Notes under the pieces: generated by a model
What the model was told of the DNA's origin: nothing
Databases searched by the model: none
Seen by the model: only the letters and a program-made list of their open reading frames with translations
Shown: positions 47,441 through 56,450 of the stretch, one piece after another
Numbering within the stretch: the first letter of the stretch is position 1
Layout of the letters: the number at the start of each line of letters is the position of its first letter
Translations under genes and position numbers: made by a program
Source of the DNA: Hirschia baltica ATCC 49814
Lineage (GTDB): Bacteria; Pseudomonadota; Alphaproteobacteria; Caulobacterales; Hyphomonadaceae
NCBI RefSeq assembly: GCF_000023785.1
Contig: NC_012982.1
Coordinates: forward strand, 3,100,001 to 3,164,000
Length of the DNA: 64,000 nucleotides
Direction: 5' to 3'

Positions 47441-49528
47441 ATGACAACAATTCACGCACGCACATGCCACATTTGCGAAGCAAATTGCGGCATCCTTGTC
47501 GAACTTGATGAGCGTCGGGTTGTATCCATCAAGGGCAATCCCGATCACGTATTGAGCGAGGGCTATATCTGCCCCAAGGCAACGGCTATTCCAGACATTC
47601 AAGACGATCCAGATAGGTTACATCACCCTCTCAAAAAGACCGAAAATGGCTGGGAAGAAATTGATTGGGACACAGCGTTCACAGAAATTGCAGAACGTTT
47701 TGCCAATATTGTATCAAGCGAAAAAATACCAGCTGTTTTTCTAGGAAACCCCGGAACGCATGATTACAGCAAAACAACTCAGATAAGAAATTTCATAAAA
47801 AGCCTTGGTGTACGCGGCATATATTCGGCCTCCACCCTAGACCAGCTTCCGCACATGATCGCGCAAAGATGGGTCTATGGGCATAACGCCCTTTTCCCCG
47901 TTGCTGATATTGATCGCAGTCAATACATGCTGATCGTTGGCGGCAATCCATTGGCATCCAATGGCAGTTTGTGGACGGTGCCCAATGTAAAAAAACGTAT
48001 TCAACGCATGCAAAAACGCGGCGGGAAGCTCGTGGTTATTGATCCCAGAAAAACCGAAACCGCGAAAATTGCCGATGAGCATCATTTTATCCGTCCGGGC
48101 AGTGATACTGCGTTTTTCCTTGGATTACTTCTAGCACTAGATAATGCAGACCTTGTGAACCCAGGAAGGCTAGCTCCAATGCTAGATAATGGCTGGGATA
48201 AAGCATGGGACGAAATCAGAAAATATGATCTAAACGTCCTCTCCAAACATTGCGGCGTAAGCGTTGAAACACTTAACGACATTGCAGCTGAGCTGGGCAG
48301 CGGCAAACCAGCGATTGTGTATGGCCGGATGGGTGTTTCGGTACAGACATTTGGCACGGTCAATCAATGGCTGATCCAATTGCTCAATATTGCGACTGGC
48401 AACCTCGACCGTGAAGGCGGCATGATGTTTGGTAAGCCCGCAATTGATCCAGTAAAAAATGCAGGCAATGGTTCCTACGGACGCTATAGCACACGCGTGA
48501 GCAACAGCCCTGAGGTCTTGGGTGAACTTCCAACCGTCGAACTCGCTCAGGAAATCACCACAAAAGGCGCAGGCCAAATTGGTGCCCTCTTCACAATTGC
48601 AGGTAATCCAGTCATCTCAGCCCCCGGTGGACGACAATTGGATGCCGCTTTGGAAACATTAGACATGCTGGTCTGTGTCGACATGTATGTTACGGAAACA
48701 TCACGACATGCCGATTACATATTGCCGCCATGTGGACCATTAGAAAACGACCATTATCCATTATTGCTCGCTCCGATGGCAGTCCGTAATTTTGCAGCTT
48801 ACTCCCCCGCTCTTTTGCCTAGACAAGACGATGAACGCGAAGACTGGGAAATCGTGGCCGGCATCTCTGCTGCAATCAGCACAGCAATAGGGAAAGAACC
48901 ACCACCAATTATTACTCCAAGAGACGCATTGGCGGCCATGCTCAAAGCCTCTTCTTATGACCTTACTTTAGAGCAATTGGAAAACAGTCCCAACGGTGTT
49001 GATCTAGGTGCGCTCTATTCTCAACTTCCAGAGCGATTACAAACACCTGACAAGAAAATTCACTGCGCCCCTGAAGAATGCCTAACAGATTTAGAACGTT
49101 TCAAGCACGAACTTGTGACCACAAATATTCCAGACCTCACATTGATTGGCCGCAGGCACGTGCGCAGCAATAATAGCTGGCTGCACAATAGTCATCGCCT
49201 CCTTAAAGGACCAGATCGTTGTACTTTGATGATACATCCAGACGACGCTGTGAAATGTGATGTGGAAACCGGCGATATGGTTCGCGTGCAAAACCATGTT
49301 GGAAGCGTAGAAATAATTGCCGAAGTCACAACAGATGTCATGCGGGGAGTGGTATCAATTCCCCATGGTTACGGCCACGCACGAGAAGGCACTAAACTCT
49401 CTGTCGCCGGTGAAAAACCAGGTGTCTCAATCAACGACCTCACCGATCCAGCGACCAAAGACCCACTCTCTGGCAACGCCGTTTTGAACGGCGTCGAAGT
49501 GAGGATCTCAAAACTGGTCGCAAACTAG
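47441..49528 (+). CDS. Molybdopterin-dependent oxidoreductase
   Basis: 695-aa molybdenum enzyme of the DMSO-reductase superfamily. The N-terminal 4Fe-4S site is C9-x2-C12-x3-C16-x27-C44. Then come the catalytic domains (VGGNPLASNGS, VIDPRKTETAKIADEHHFIRPGSDTAFFLGLL) and the C-terminal MGD-binding domain (RRHVRSNNSWLHN, PHGYGHAREG). No signal peptide, so cytoplasmic. The place where formate dehydrogenase has Sec/Cys reads STLDQ (131-135), with no Cys, so the Mo ligand may be Asp or Ser. No electron-transfer subunit is adjacent; the quinone reductase gene precedes it. Substrate unknown. Confidence 0.9.
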   Translation: MTTIHARTCHICEANCGILVELDERRVVSIKGNPDHVLSEGYICPKATAIPDIQDDPDRLHHPLKKTENGWEEIDWDTAFTEIAERFANIVSSEKIPAVFLGNPGTHDYSKTTQIRNFIKSLGVRGIYSASTLDQLPHMIAQRWVYGHNALFPVADIDRSQYMLIVGGNPLASNGSLWTVPNVKKRIQRMQKRGGKLVVIDPRKTETAKIADEHHFIRPGSDTAFFLGLLLALDNADLVNPGRLAPMLDNGWDKAWDEIRKYDLNVLSKHCGVSVETLNDIAAELGSGKPAIVYGRMGVSVQTFGTVNQWLIQLLNIATGNLDREGGMMFGKPAIDPVKNAGNGSYGRYSTRVSNSPEVLGELPTVELAQEITTKGAGQIGALFTIAGNPVISAPGGRQLDAALETLDMLVCVDMYVTETSRHADYILPPCGPLENDHYPLLLAPMAVRNFAAYSPALLPRQDDEREDWEIVAGISAAISTAIGKEPPPIITPRDALAAMLKASSYDLTLEQLENSPNGVDLGALYSQLPERLQTPDKKIHCAPEECLTDLERFKHELVTTNIPDLTLIGRRHVRSNNSWLHNSHRLLKGPDRCTLMIHPDDAVKCDVETGDMVRVQNHVGSVEIIAEVTTDVMRGVVSIPHGYGHAREGTKLSVAGEKPGVSINDLTDPATKDPLSGNAVLNGVEVRISKLVAN

Positions 49529-49552
49529 ATCAGCGAGTGACACTGATTTGAA

Positions 49553-50395
49553 TTAATCAAAATCAGCCGCAGAGTGACGCTCCTTAAGCTGCTTGCTTTC
49601 TTCGCCCCATACGCGGTTTACACGGCGACCACGGATTACTGCAGGACGTTCGGAAATTTCTTTGGCCCAACGCTGAAGATTTTTATATTCATGCACTGAC
49701 AAAAATTCAGCCGCTTCATATAAATGACCAAGGGCAAGCGCCCCATACCACGGCCAGATAGCGATATCTGCAATCGTATATTCATCACCCGCAATAAATT
49801 TGCTTTTCTCAAGCGCCTTATCCAGAACATCCAGCTCTCGTTTCACTTCCATAGAAAAACGATTGATCGGGTATTCAAATTTCTCGGGTGCATATGCGTA
49901 AAAATGCCCAAATCCGCCTCCCAAATAAGGCGCAGACCCCATTTGCCAAAACAGCCAATTCATGACTTCCGTGCGTTTTGCACCTTCTTTTGGTAAAAAC
50001 TCACCAAATTTTTCAGCCAAATGCACCAGAATTGATCCGGATTCAAAAACGCGAACCGGCTCTACACCGCTGCGATCTATCAAGGCTGGAATTTTCGAAT
50101 TTGGGTTTACCTCAACAAAACCAGATGAGAATTGGTCACCCTCGGAAATATCAATGATCCAACCATCATATTCCGCACCTTTATGGCCAAGCGCTAGAAG
50201 CTCTTCAAACATCACAGTCACTTTCACACCATTGGGCGTTGCCAATGAATACAATTGGAAAGGATGCTGACCAACTGGTAGATCTTTTTCGTGCGTTGCT
50301 CCAGAAATTGGACGATTTATATTCGCAAATTTTCCGCCATTACCCTGTTCCCAAGTCCAAACGGCAGGTGGTGTATATGTTTGCTTGTCTGTCAT
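49553..50395 (-). CDS. yghU: Glutathione S-transferase, YghU type
   Basis: 280-aa GST of the YghU/Nu class. It has the long N-terminal region typical of YghU (YTPPAVWTWEQGNGGKFANINRP), GATHEKDLPVGQHPFQLYSLATPNG, the thiol site NPNSKIPAL and FESGSILVHLAEKFG; the C-terminal helical domain is complete. These enzymes bind two glutathiones and act as disulphide or organic-peroxide reductases. It converges with the molybdopterin gene. Upstream ATG 50401 is possible. Confidence 0.93.
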   Translation of the reverse strand: MTDKQTYTPPAVWTWEQGNGGKFANINRPISGATHEKDLPVGQHPFQLYSLATPNGVKVTVMFEELLALGHKGAEYDGWIIDISEGDQFSSGFVEVNPNSKIPALIDRSGVEPVRVFESGSILVHLAEKFGEFLPKEGAKRTEVMNWLFWQMGSAPYLGGGFGHFYAYAPEKFEYPINRFSMEVKRELDVLDKALEKSKFIAGDEYTIADIAIWPWYGALALGHLYEAAEFLSVHEYKNLQRWAKEISERPAVIRGRRVNRVWGEESKQLKERHSAADFD

Positions 50396-50536
50396 GAGCA
50401 TATGTCCATTGGTAAAATTCTATAAGTGTTTGGCCATCCGAGGATATAGAAACCGAGGAATTGTATGCACTATACTTATGTCCATTGCTCAGCTTTACAA
50501 ATGATAAGCCGAAATTTCATCTCCAAATCACACAAA

Positions 50537-50564
50537 AGTGAGCCTCCCCTACGGAAGGCTCACT
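50537..50564 (-). terminator. Terminator of the azoR-pirin operon
   Basis: AGTGAGCCT / AGGCTCACT 9-bp stem with 10-nt loop, 25 nt after the pirin stop; TTTTGTG follows on the - strand. Confidence 0.8.
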
Positions 50565-50589
50565 CTTATTTTTATTCTCATTCCACAGC

Positions 50590-51333
50590 TTAGTTGAATG
50601 GCTCTGCTTCAAAATCAAAGAAGACAAAATCAGCTTCTTTTCCATTGGTGAACTCAAGCAATCCATCCGTAGGAATTGCAAGACCGTCACCTTGCTGCAA
50701 ATGCATACCATTCACTTCAACTTCACCCACCGCAACTTGAACCCAAGCTTTATGCCCGTCTGAAATTTCAAACTGAACTGACTGATCTCCATCAAGATTA
50801 GCCGCATAAACATCAGCATTTGCTTTCATCTGAATAGAACCATGACGGCCATCCTTTGAAAGAAACAGTTTCAATTTACCGTCCTTATCTTCTTTGGTTA
50901 GGTCTAGGGTTTCATATCGAGGCTGGCCACCATCTTCATATGGCAACAACCAGATTTGCAGTAATCGTGTTTCATCCGTGGCTGACGGATTAAACTCAGA
51001 ATGCCTTACGCCAGCGCCAGCACTCATATATTGAATACCACCGGCTTTTACAGTCGAACCATTTCCCATGCTGTCCTTGTGCGCCAAAGCACCTTGAAGA
51101 ACATATGAGAAAATTTCTGCATTCTGATGCGGATGCTCTCCAAATCCTTTTCCACCTTCAATATAGTCATCATTGATCACGCGAAGGGATTCAAAATGCA
51201 TGTGGGAACGATCAAAATAGCTTCCAAAGCTAAAGGAATGAGCTGAACGCAACCAGCCCATATTTACATGTCCGCGTTCGGCTGCCGGACGTAATGTAAA
51301 AGCATCTTGAGGAATAAGATTTAGAGTACTCAT
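50590..51333 (-). CDS. Pirin-family protein
   Basis: 247-aa bicupin of the pirin/YhhW family, many of which show quercetinase or metal-dependent redox-sensing activity. Metal ligands are visible as GEHPHQNAEIFSYVLQG (His, His) and MSAGAGVRHSEFN (His, Glu). It is 14 nt after azoR and so co-transcribed with it, a common pairing in quinone/flavonoid stress operons under LysR control. Substrate not known. Confidence 0.93.
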   Translation of the reverse strand: MSTLNLIPQDAFTLRPAAERGHVNMGWLRSAHSFSFGSYFDRSHMHFESLRVINDDYIEGGKGFGEHPHQNAEIFSYVLQGALAHKDSMGNGSTVKAGGIQYMSAGAGVRHSEFNPSATDETRLLQIWLLPYEDGGQPRYETLDLTKEDKDGKLKLFLSKDGRHGSIQMKANADVYAANLDGDQSVQFEISDGHKAWVQVAVGEVEVNGMHLQQGDGLAIPTDGLLEFTNGKEADFVFFDFEAEPFN

Positions 51334-51347
51334 CGCAATTTTCCTTT

Positions 51348-51938
51348 TTAAATCTGTTTAATTGACGCCATTGCTGCTGCAATTTTTTCTTCCGCCTGCT
51401 GGCCCATTGCGTCCGCAATTATAAACGTAACGTCTGTTATGCCGATAAAGCCCAGAATGTGACGCACATATGGTGTGACAAAATCAATCTCACTTCCCGA
51501 CGGTGTACCACCTGAAGCCAATGCAATAATAGCACGCTTGCCTTCCATCAGTCCGACAGGCCCTGTTTCTGTGTATTTGAATGTCACGCCCGCACGTCCA
51601 ATCAAATCGACCCATGCTTTGAAAGTTGCTGGAACACCAAAATTGTAAGTCGGAATTCCGATAACAAGCGTATCAGCATTCTTAATTTCGTTCACCAACT
51701 GATCAGACTGAGCCAAAGTTGAAGCCTGAGCATCTGTTCTCATCTCTGGCGGAGTAAAGTTTGCGCCAACCCAATCCTCATTGATAAATGGTAGGCCCTT
51801 TGACACATCTCTCTTCTCAACTTGTACAGCTTTTTCAGCTGACAAATGTTCAATAATCGCATCGACTAATCCACGTGATACGGAGTCAGATACACGTGCG
51901 CTCGTATCAATACGAAGAATTTTGTTTAGATTTTCCAT
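51348..51938 (-). CDS. azoR: FMN-dependent NADH-azoreductase
   Basis: 196-aa flavodoxin-fold quinone/azo reductase. FMN loops IDTSARVSDSVSRGLVDAII, PTYNFGVPATFKAWVDLIGRAGVTF and ALASGGTPSGSEIDF match AzoR. AAGGAAGAC precedes ATG 51938 (a second ATG at 51941 is immediately adjacent). It reduces quinones to hydroquinones in two-electron steps. Divergent from a LysR gene, with pirin downstream. Confidence 0.94.
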   Translation of the reverse strand: MENLNKILRIDTSARVSDSVSRGLVDAIIEHLSAEKAVQVEKRDVSKGLPFINEDWVGANFTPPEMRTDAQASTLAQSDQLVNEIKNADTLVIGIPTYNFGVPATFKAWVDLIGRAGVTFKYTETGPVGLMEGKRAIIALASGGTPSGSEIDFVTPYVRHILGFIGITDVTFIIADAMGQQAEEKIAAAMASIKQI

Positions 51939-52039
51939 CATGTCTTCCTTTGCTAAATTTCCTACAAAGTCAGATAGACTGTCCACCCATATAGTATTAG
52001 TGTGCAATTTAAGATATTATTGTTCTGGAAAACGAAACA

Positions 52040-52948
52040 ATGAACAGGTATGAAGATATTGAAGCTTTTGTTCGAACGATTGAATCAGGTTCATTTACTG
52101 CTGCTGCTAAACAATTAGGACTTGCCAAATCCGCGATCAGCCGACGCATTCAAGACTTAGAAGCACGCCTAGATACACAATTAATTATTCGCACAACGCG
52201 TAAAATCACGCTGACGGAACAAGGTCACACTCTGTTTGAGCGGGCTAAAATCTTGCTACATGACTGGCAAGAAGCGGAAGCCTCTATTACTTCTAATCAG
52301 GCAGCGTTAGCAGGCACTATCCGAGTCACAGCCCCTCTTACCTTTGGTGTAAACCATCTTAGCGCAGCCTTTATTGAGTTTCTCGATGCTAATCCCAATA
52401 TCGAACTCGACATTGATTTTAGTGATCGCAAAGTTGATCTCGTGTCTGAAGGCATGGATCTCGCCATTCGTATCGGCCAATTGCCTGATTCAAGTCTAAT
52501 TGCACGCAAGCTTGCACCTATTCGCGCTATCGCTGCAGCAAGTCCTGAATACCTAGCCAAAAATGGTACACCGCGTACACCTGAAGATTTGCAGAAGCTA
52601 AACGAGCTGCGCTATGGCCTCAAAGACGTTAGAAGCTGGAAATATACAGCACCCGATGGTTCGGTAGGAGAAATTGAAATGCCATCTGTCCTAAAATCTA
52701 CAAATGGAGACTTTTTAAAAGATGCTGCAATAGCAGGAAAAGGCGTTGTCATCGAACCAAGCTTTATACTTTGCCAAGCTCTAAAAGACGGACGTCTCGT
52801 ACAAATACTTCCCGACTATAAATGGCCAGAAATTGGTGCATACGCCATATACCCACCAACACGCCATCTATCGGCCCGCGTACGAAAACTCGTTGACCAT
52901 CTTGCAAAACATTGCGGCGGAGAAGACCCATATTGGGAGAAAATTTAG
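52040..52948 (+). CDS. LysR-family regulator
   Basis: 302-aa LysR protein. HTH in residues 1-60 (FVRTIESGSFTAAAKQLGLAKSAISRRIQDLE), then an effector domain with AGTIRVTAPLTFGVNHLS, LDLAIRIGQLPDSSL-like stretch and ARKLAPIRAIAAASPEYLAK. It is divergent from azoR-pirin with about 100 bp between, the usual layout for a LysR activator of that operon; likely inducers are quinones or related electrophiles (inference). Confidence 0.93.
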   Translation: MNRYEDIEAFVRTIESGSFTAAAKQLGLAKSAISRRIQDLEARLDTQLIIRTTRKITLTEQGHTLFERAKILLHDWQEAEASITSNQAALAGTIRVTAPLTFGVNHLSAAFIEFLDANPNIELDIDFSDRKVDLVSEGMDLAIRIGQLPDSSLIARKLAPIRAIAAASPEYLAKNGTPRTPEDLQKLNELRYGLKDVRSWKYTAPDGSVGEIEMPSVLKSTNGDFLKDAAIAGKGVVIEPSFILCQALKDGRLVQILPDYKWPEIGAYAIYPPTRHLSARVRKLVDHLAKHCGGEDPYWEKI

Positions 52949-53058
52949 CCAAACAGACACTATGATAGAATTTAATTCTCCCTTAGCTTGGCATACCACT
53001 TCTTATACGAAAACAAGAAAAGACACATTCTTCCCTTGCCAGTCATACAGGTAAATTT

Positions 53059-54351
53059 ATGAAAATTCTAAGCGCGCTCTCGGTCTGTTTCGCATTCTTT
53101 ATCTCCTCGCCCAGCTTGGCTCAGGAAACCACATCCAAAACATTACTTATAAATGCTGACCTTATTGATGTCGTAAAAGGCAAACTCGTAAAAAATCAAG
53201 CTATCGCAATAGAAAACGGAAAAATCACTTTTGTTGGCAATGCATCCAAAGCACCTGATGGAGATTGGGAAACCCTAGATATGGCCGGCGCTACATTATT
53301 GCCCGGTTTATCTGACAGCCACGTTCACCTCACATCCAACGCTTCTGATCACGGCTACAGAAGACTGACTATCTCAACACCTAGAGCTGCAATTAATGGT
53401 GTGGCGAATGCCAAAAAGACCCTGCTAGCAGGGTTCACAAGTGTTAGAAACTTAGGTGCCCCCGGATATGCAGATATCGCATTAAAAGACTCGATTGAAG
53501 ACGGCATAGTAATTGGGCCACGTATCATCGCATCTGGCCCCTCTCTGGGGATTACTGGCGGCCATTGCGATTCCAATTTGCTACCTTTTGAATATCAAAA
53601 CAAAGCTGAAGGTGTGGCTGATGGACCTTGGGCTGTCCGCGCCAAAGTGCGCCAAAACAATAAATACGGGGCTGAAGTCATCAAATTTTGTGGAACAGGC
53701 GGTGTCTTATCCAAAGGCACTAAACTTGGTGCACAGCAATTCACCTTTGAAGAAATGGCAGCCATTGTTGATGAAGCACACCTATTAGGATTGAAAGTTG
53801 CCGTCCATGCTCATGGCTCTGATGGCATCGCAACGGCCCTAAAAGCTGGCGTCGACTCCGTTGAACATGCAAGCATGATCACGGATGAAGATATTCAAGT
53901 CGCCATTGAACAAGGCACATATCTTTCCATGGATATCTATGTGTCCGACTTTATCCTATCTGAAGGAGAAGCCGCCGGCATTCTTGAAGAATCTCTAGAA
54001 AAAGAACGTAAAGTTGGACGCCTTCAAAGAGAACGTTTTCAAGCAGCCGTTAAAGCAGGTGCCAAAATGGCATTTGGTACAGATGGCGGTGTCTATTCAC
54101 ACGGTTTAAATGCACGCCAATTTGCAAAAATGGTTGAATGGGGAATGACACCCATGCAAGCCATACAAGCATCTACGATTGGTAATGCGACACTCTTTGG
54201 AACTGAGACCAACACTGGCTCAATAGAAGTTGGAAAATTCGCAGATATCGTTGCGGTGTCAGCAAACCCGCTAACCGATGTTAGCGAGCTGGAAGACATC
54301 GACTTTGTGATGAAAGACGGTGTTGTCTACAAAAACACCATCACGCAATAA
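53059..54351 (+). CDS. Exported amidohydrolase
   Basis: 430-aa metal-dependent hydrolase of the imidazolonepropionase-like / Xaa-Pro dipeptidase-like amidohydrolases. A signal peptide ends at SLAQE (about 22). Metal site motifs: HVHLTSN (HxH), VHAHGSDGIATALKAGVDSVEHAS, and MAFGTDGGVYSHGLNA (Asp). An invariant Lys candidate lies in EVIKFCGTGGV. Such enzymes hydrolyse cyclic amides, dipeptides or lactone-like rings in the periplasm. It stands alone on the + strand; substrate unknown. Confidence 0.9.
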   Translation: MKILSALSVCFAFFISSPSLAQETTSKTLLINADLIDVVKGKLVKNQAIAIENGKITFVGNASKAPDGDWETLDMAGATLLPGLSDSHVHLTSNASDHGYRRLTISTPRAAINGVANAKKTLLAGFTSVRNLGAPGYADIALKDSIEDGIVIGPRIIASGPSLGITGGHCDSNLLPFEYQNKAEGVADGPWAVRAKVRQNNKYGAEVIKFCGTGGVLSKGTKLGAQQFTFEEMAAIVDEAHLLGLKVAVHAHGSDGIATALKAGVDSVEHASMITDEDIQVAIEQGTYLSMDIYVSDFILSEGEAAGILEESLEKERKVGRLQRERFQAAVKAGAKMAFGTDGGVYSHGLNARQFAKMVEWGMTPMQAIQASTIGNATLFGTETNTGSIEVGKFADIVAVSANPLTDVSELEDIDFVMKDGVVYKNTITQ

Positions 54352-54358
54352 CTAAAAC

Positions 54359-54387
54359 GCCCCTTCAAAGTGATACTCTGAAGGGGC
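54359..54387. terminator. Hairpin between amidohydrolase and acyl-CoA dehydrogenase
   Basis: GCCCCTTCA / TGAAGGGGC perfect 9-bp stem, 11-nt loop, between convergent genes. On the - strand GTTTTAG follows, so it mainly serves the dehydrogenase gene; it may serve both. Confidence 0.75.
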
Positions 54388-54420
54388 ATTATAGCTATCT
54401 CAATGCGTCGCTAGTTTCAC

Positions 54421-56229
54421 TTAAAAGGGATTGCTGCCTATCAATTGCTCTGGAACCAAATCCAAACAAGTTTGATCCAGATCCGCCACAAGATGAAATT
54501 GCGTGACCGCTTTTGGTAATTCATAGCGGAAGAAATACCGGCAAGCTGCTATTTTACCCTGATAGAAAGCAACATCATCTCCCTCAGCCGTCTTCAACGC
54601 ATTTACAGATACCTGAGCCTGTCGCAGCCATAACCACGCCACAACAACATGCCCGAAAGCGTCCAGATATATCGTGGCGTTCGCTAATTGAATATTCTGA
54701 TTTTCACAGGCTTTTACTGTTTTTGTTGTATCCAACAGCGTTTCAACTGCACCAGTTAATGCAGTAGCATACTCTTTTAGCGAAGTTTCACCAGCGACCT
54801 CTGCTAACGTTTTTTGCACCTCAGCCATAAGCAAATTTAGCGCTGCCCCGTCATGCATAGAGACTTTTCGACCCAACAAATCAAGGCCATGTATCGCATG
54901 CGTACCTTCATGAATATGGTTCAAACGATTATCGCGATAATACCGCTCAACAGGGAATTCACGCGTATAACCATATCCTCCAAGGATTTGAATTGCGTGC
55001 TTATTTGCCTCTAAACAAAATTCTGACGGCCAAGATTTTGCCAAGGGTGTCAAAATTTCCAACAATAAAGCCAAACGCATCTGCTCGTTTTTGTCGTCAG
55101 TCAATTTTTGCTGTTCAACAAGGTCCATACAATAAAAAAGCAATGCAGAAGCGCCCTCGACCGCCGCCTTTTGCGCCATGAGCAACCGCTTGATATCGGT
55201 GTGCTCAATGATAGGAATTTGAGGTTTTGTCGGATCTTTATCTTGAGGGTGGCGGCCTTGCGAACGCTCACCAGCATATTTTAATGAATAAAGAAATCCA
55301 GTTAATGCACTCATGACGGAGCCTTGCCCAACACCAATGCGCGCTTCATTCATCATATGAAACATGGATTTCAAGCCCTCATGCGGCTTCCCCACAAGAT
55401 ACCCATGACAATCGCCATTTTCACCAAAATTCAAAAGGCAATTTGTCGTGCCGCGATGTCCCATTTTATGATTGAGACCCGCCAATGAAATATCATTCTT
55501 CGGCCCAAGACTTCCATCATCATTCACACGATATTTTGGTACGATAAAAAGAGAAATTCCCCGCACACCCGGAGGGCCACCTGGAATTTTAGCCAGCACC
55601 ATTTCAACAATATTTTCTGCAAGCTCGTGATCTCCACCCGAAATCCACATTTTCGAGCCTTCAATCAGATAATGCCCCTCATCTGTCGGCGTTGCTTTGG
55701 TACGGATATCAGACAGTGAAGAACCCGCTTGAGGTTCAGATAGACACATTGTCCCAAACCAGCGGCCTTCCAGCATTGGACCAAGATATTTGTCTTTCTG
55801 TTCCTGACTACCCACTGCATTCAACATATTGGCAGCACCAATCGTCAAAAATGCATACGAGTTTATCCCCGGATTAGCCGCTGAGAAAAAACCAGCCAAT
55901 GCAAAATTCACAATCCCGGGTAATTGTGCCCCGCCGACATCCTCATCAAAACTGGCTCCAAAAAAGCCCGCATCAGCAAAAGCTTTTAGCGCCTCTCCTA
56001 CTTCGGGCATGATGGATACTTTTTCGCCGTCAAATGTTGGCTCATTCGCATCCAGCTCACTTGCACATGTGAGATACTTATCTTCAGCAATCGCTTGCGC
56101 AGTATCCAAAATAGCTGAAATTGCTTCTCGGTCATATGCTTCATAGCGATCCGTTTGAAGCATTTGGTCGAGATCCAGCAGCTCATACATCAAGAAATCT
56201 ATATCGCGACGATTTGTAATCAATGACAT
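54421..56229 (-). CDS. Acyl-CoA dehydrogenase, DmdC-like
   Basis: 602-aa acyl-CoA dehydrogenase of the long group with extra C-terminal domain (DmdC-like). MCLSEPQAGSSLSDIRT substrate loop, KMWISGGDHELAENIVEMVLAKIPGG, NHKMGHRGTTNC, MNEARIGVGQGSV, QILGGYGYTREFPVERYYRD and the catalytic Glu in NHIHEGTHAIHG. The last 150 residues are the helical tail typical of this group. DmdC itself oxidises methylmercaptopropionyl-CoA from DMSP, but many relatives are general acyl-CoA dehydrogenases. No other dmd gene is adjacent. Divergent from the crotonase gene. Confidence 0.92.
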   Translation of the reverse strand: MSLITNRRDIDFLMYELLDLDQMLQTDRYEAYDREAISAILDTAQAIAEDKYLTCASELDANEPTFDGEKVSIMPEVGEALKAFADAGFFGASFDEDVGGAQLPGIVNFALAGFFSAANPGINSYAFLTIGAANMLNAVGSQEQKDKYLGPMLEGRWFGTMCLSEPQAGSSLSDIRTKATPTDEGHYLIEGSKMWISGGDHELAENIVEMVLAKIPGGPPGVRGISLFIVPKYRVNDDGSLGPKNDISLAGLNHKMGHRGTTNCLLNFGENGDCHGYLVGKPHEGLKSMFHMMNEARIGVGQGSVMSALTGFLYSLKYAGERSQGRHPQDKDPTKPQIPIIEHTDIKRLLMAQKAAVEGASALLFYCMDLVEQQKLTDDKNEQMRLALLLEILTPLAKSWPSEFCLEANKHAIQILGGYGYTREFPVERYYRDNRLNHIHEGTHAIHGLDLLGRKVSMHDGAALNLLMAEVQKTLAEVAGETSLKEYATALTGAVETLLDTTKTVKACENQNIQLANATIYLDAFGHVVVAWLWLRQAQVSVNALKTAEGDDVAFYQGKIAACRYFFRYELPKAVTQFHLVADLDQTCLDLVPEQLIGSNPF

Positions 56230-56266
56230 TAATCAACTTCCTTTGAATGCAGAGAATGGAGACAAA

Positions 56267-56293
56267 TAGCACCATTTTTTAACAATGGTACTA
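56267..56293. promoter_or_regulatory. Inverted repeat in divergent acyl-CoA promoter region
   Basis: TAGCACCATT and AATGGTACTA, 10-bp arms with one mismatch and a 7-nt T-rich centre, 38-64 bp upstream of the 602-aa dehydrogenase start. It could be an operator for a fatty-acid regulator or a leader hairpin. Confidence 0.35.
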
Positions 56294-56450
56294 AAATTTA
56301 TTCCCTGATCAATCCTACCCTAAGGGCAATTTTGAAAAGAAAGTGAAAGCTCATACATTCACCTGATTTAACCAGTTTCCCCTCACCTTGCGGCATTATT
56401 GACAGGCATTTTCAGTTCGCCTACCCAAGAATGAATAGAGGGACACAATT

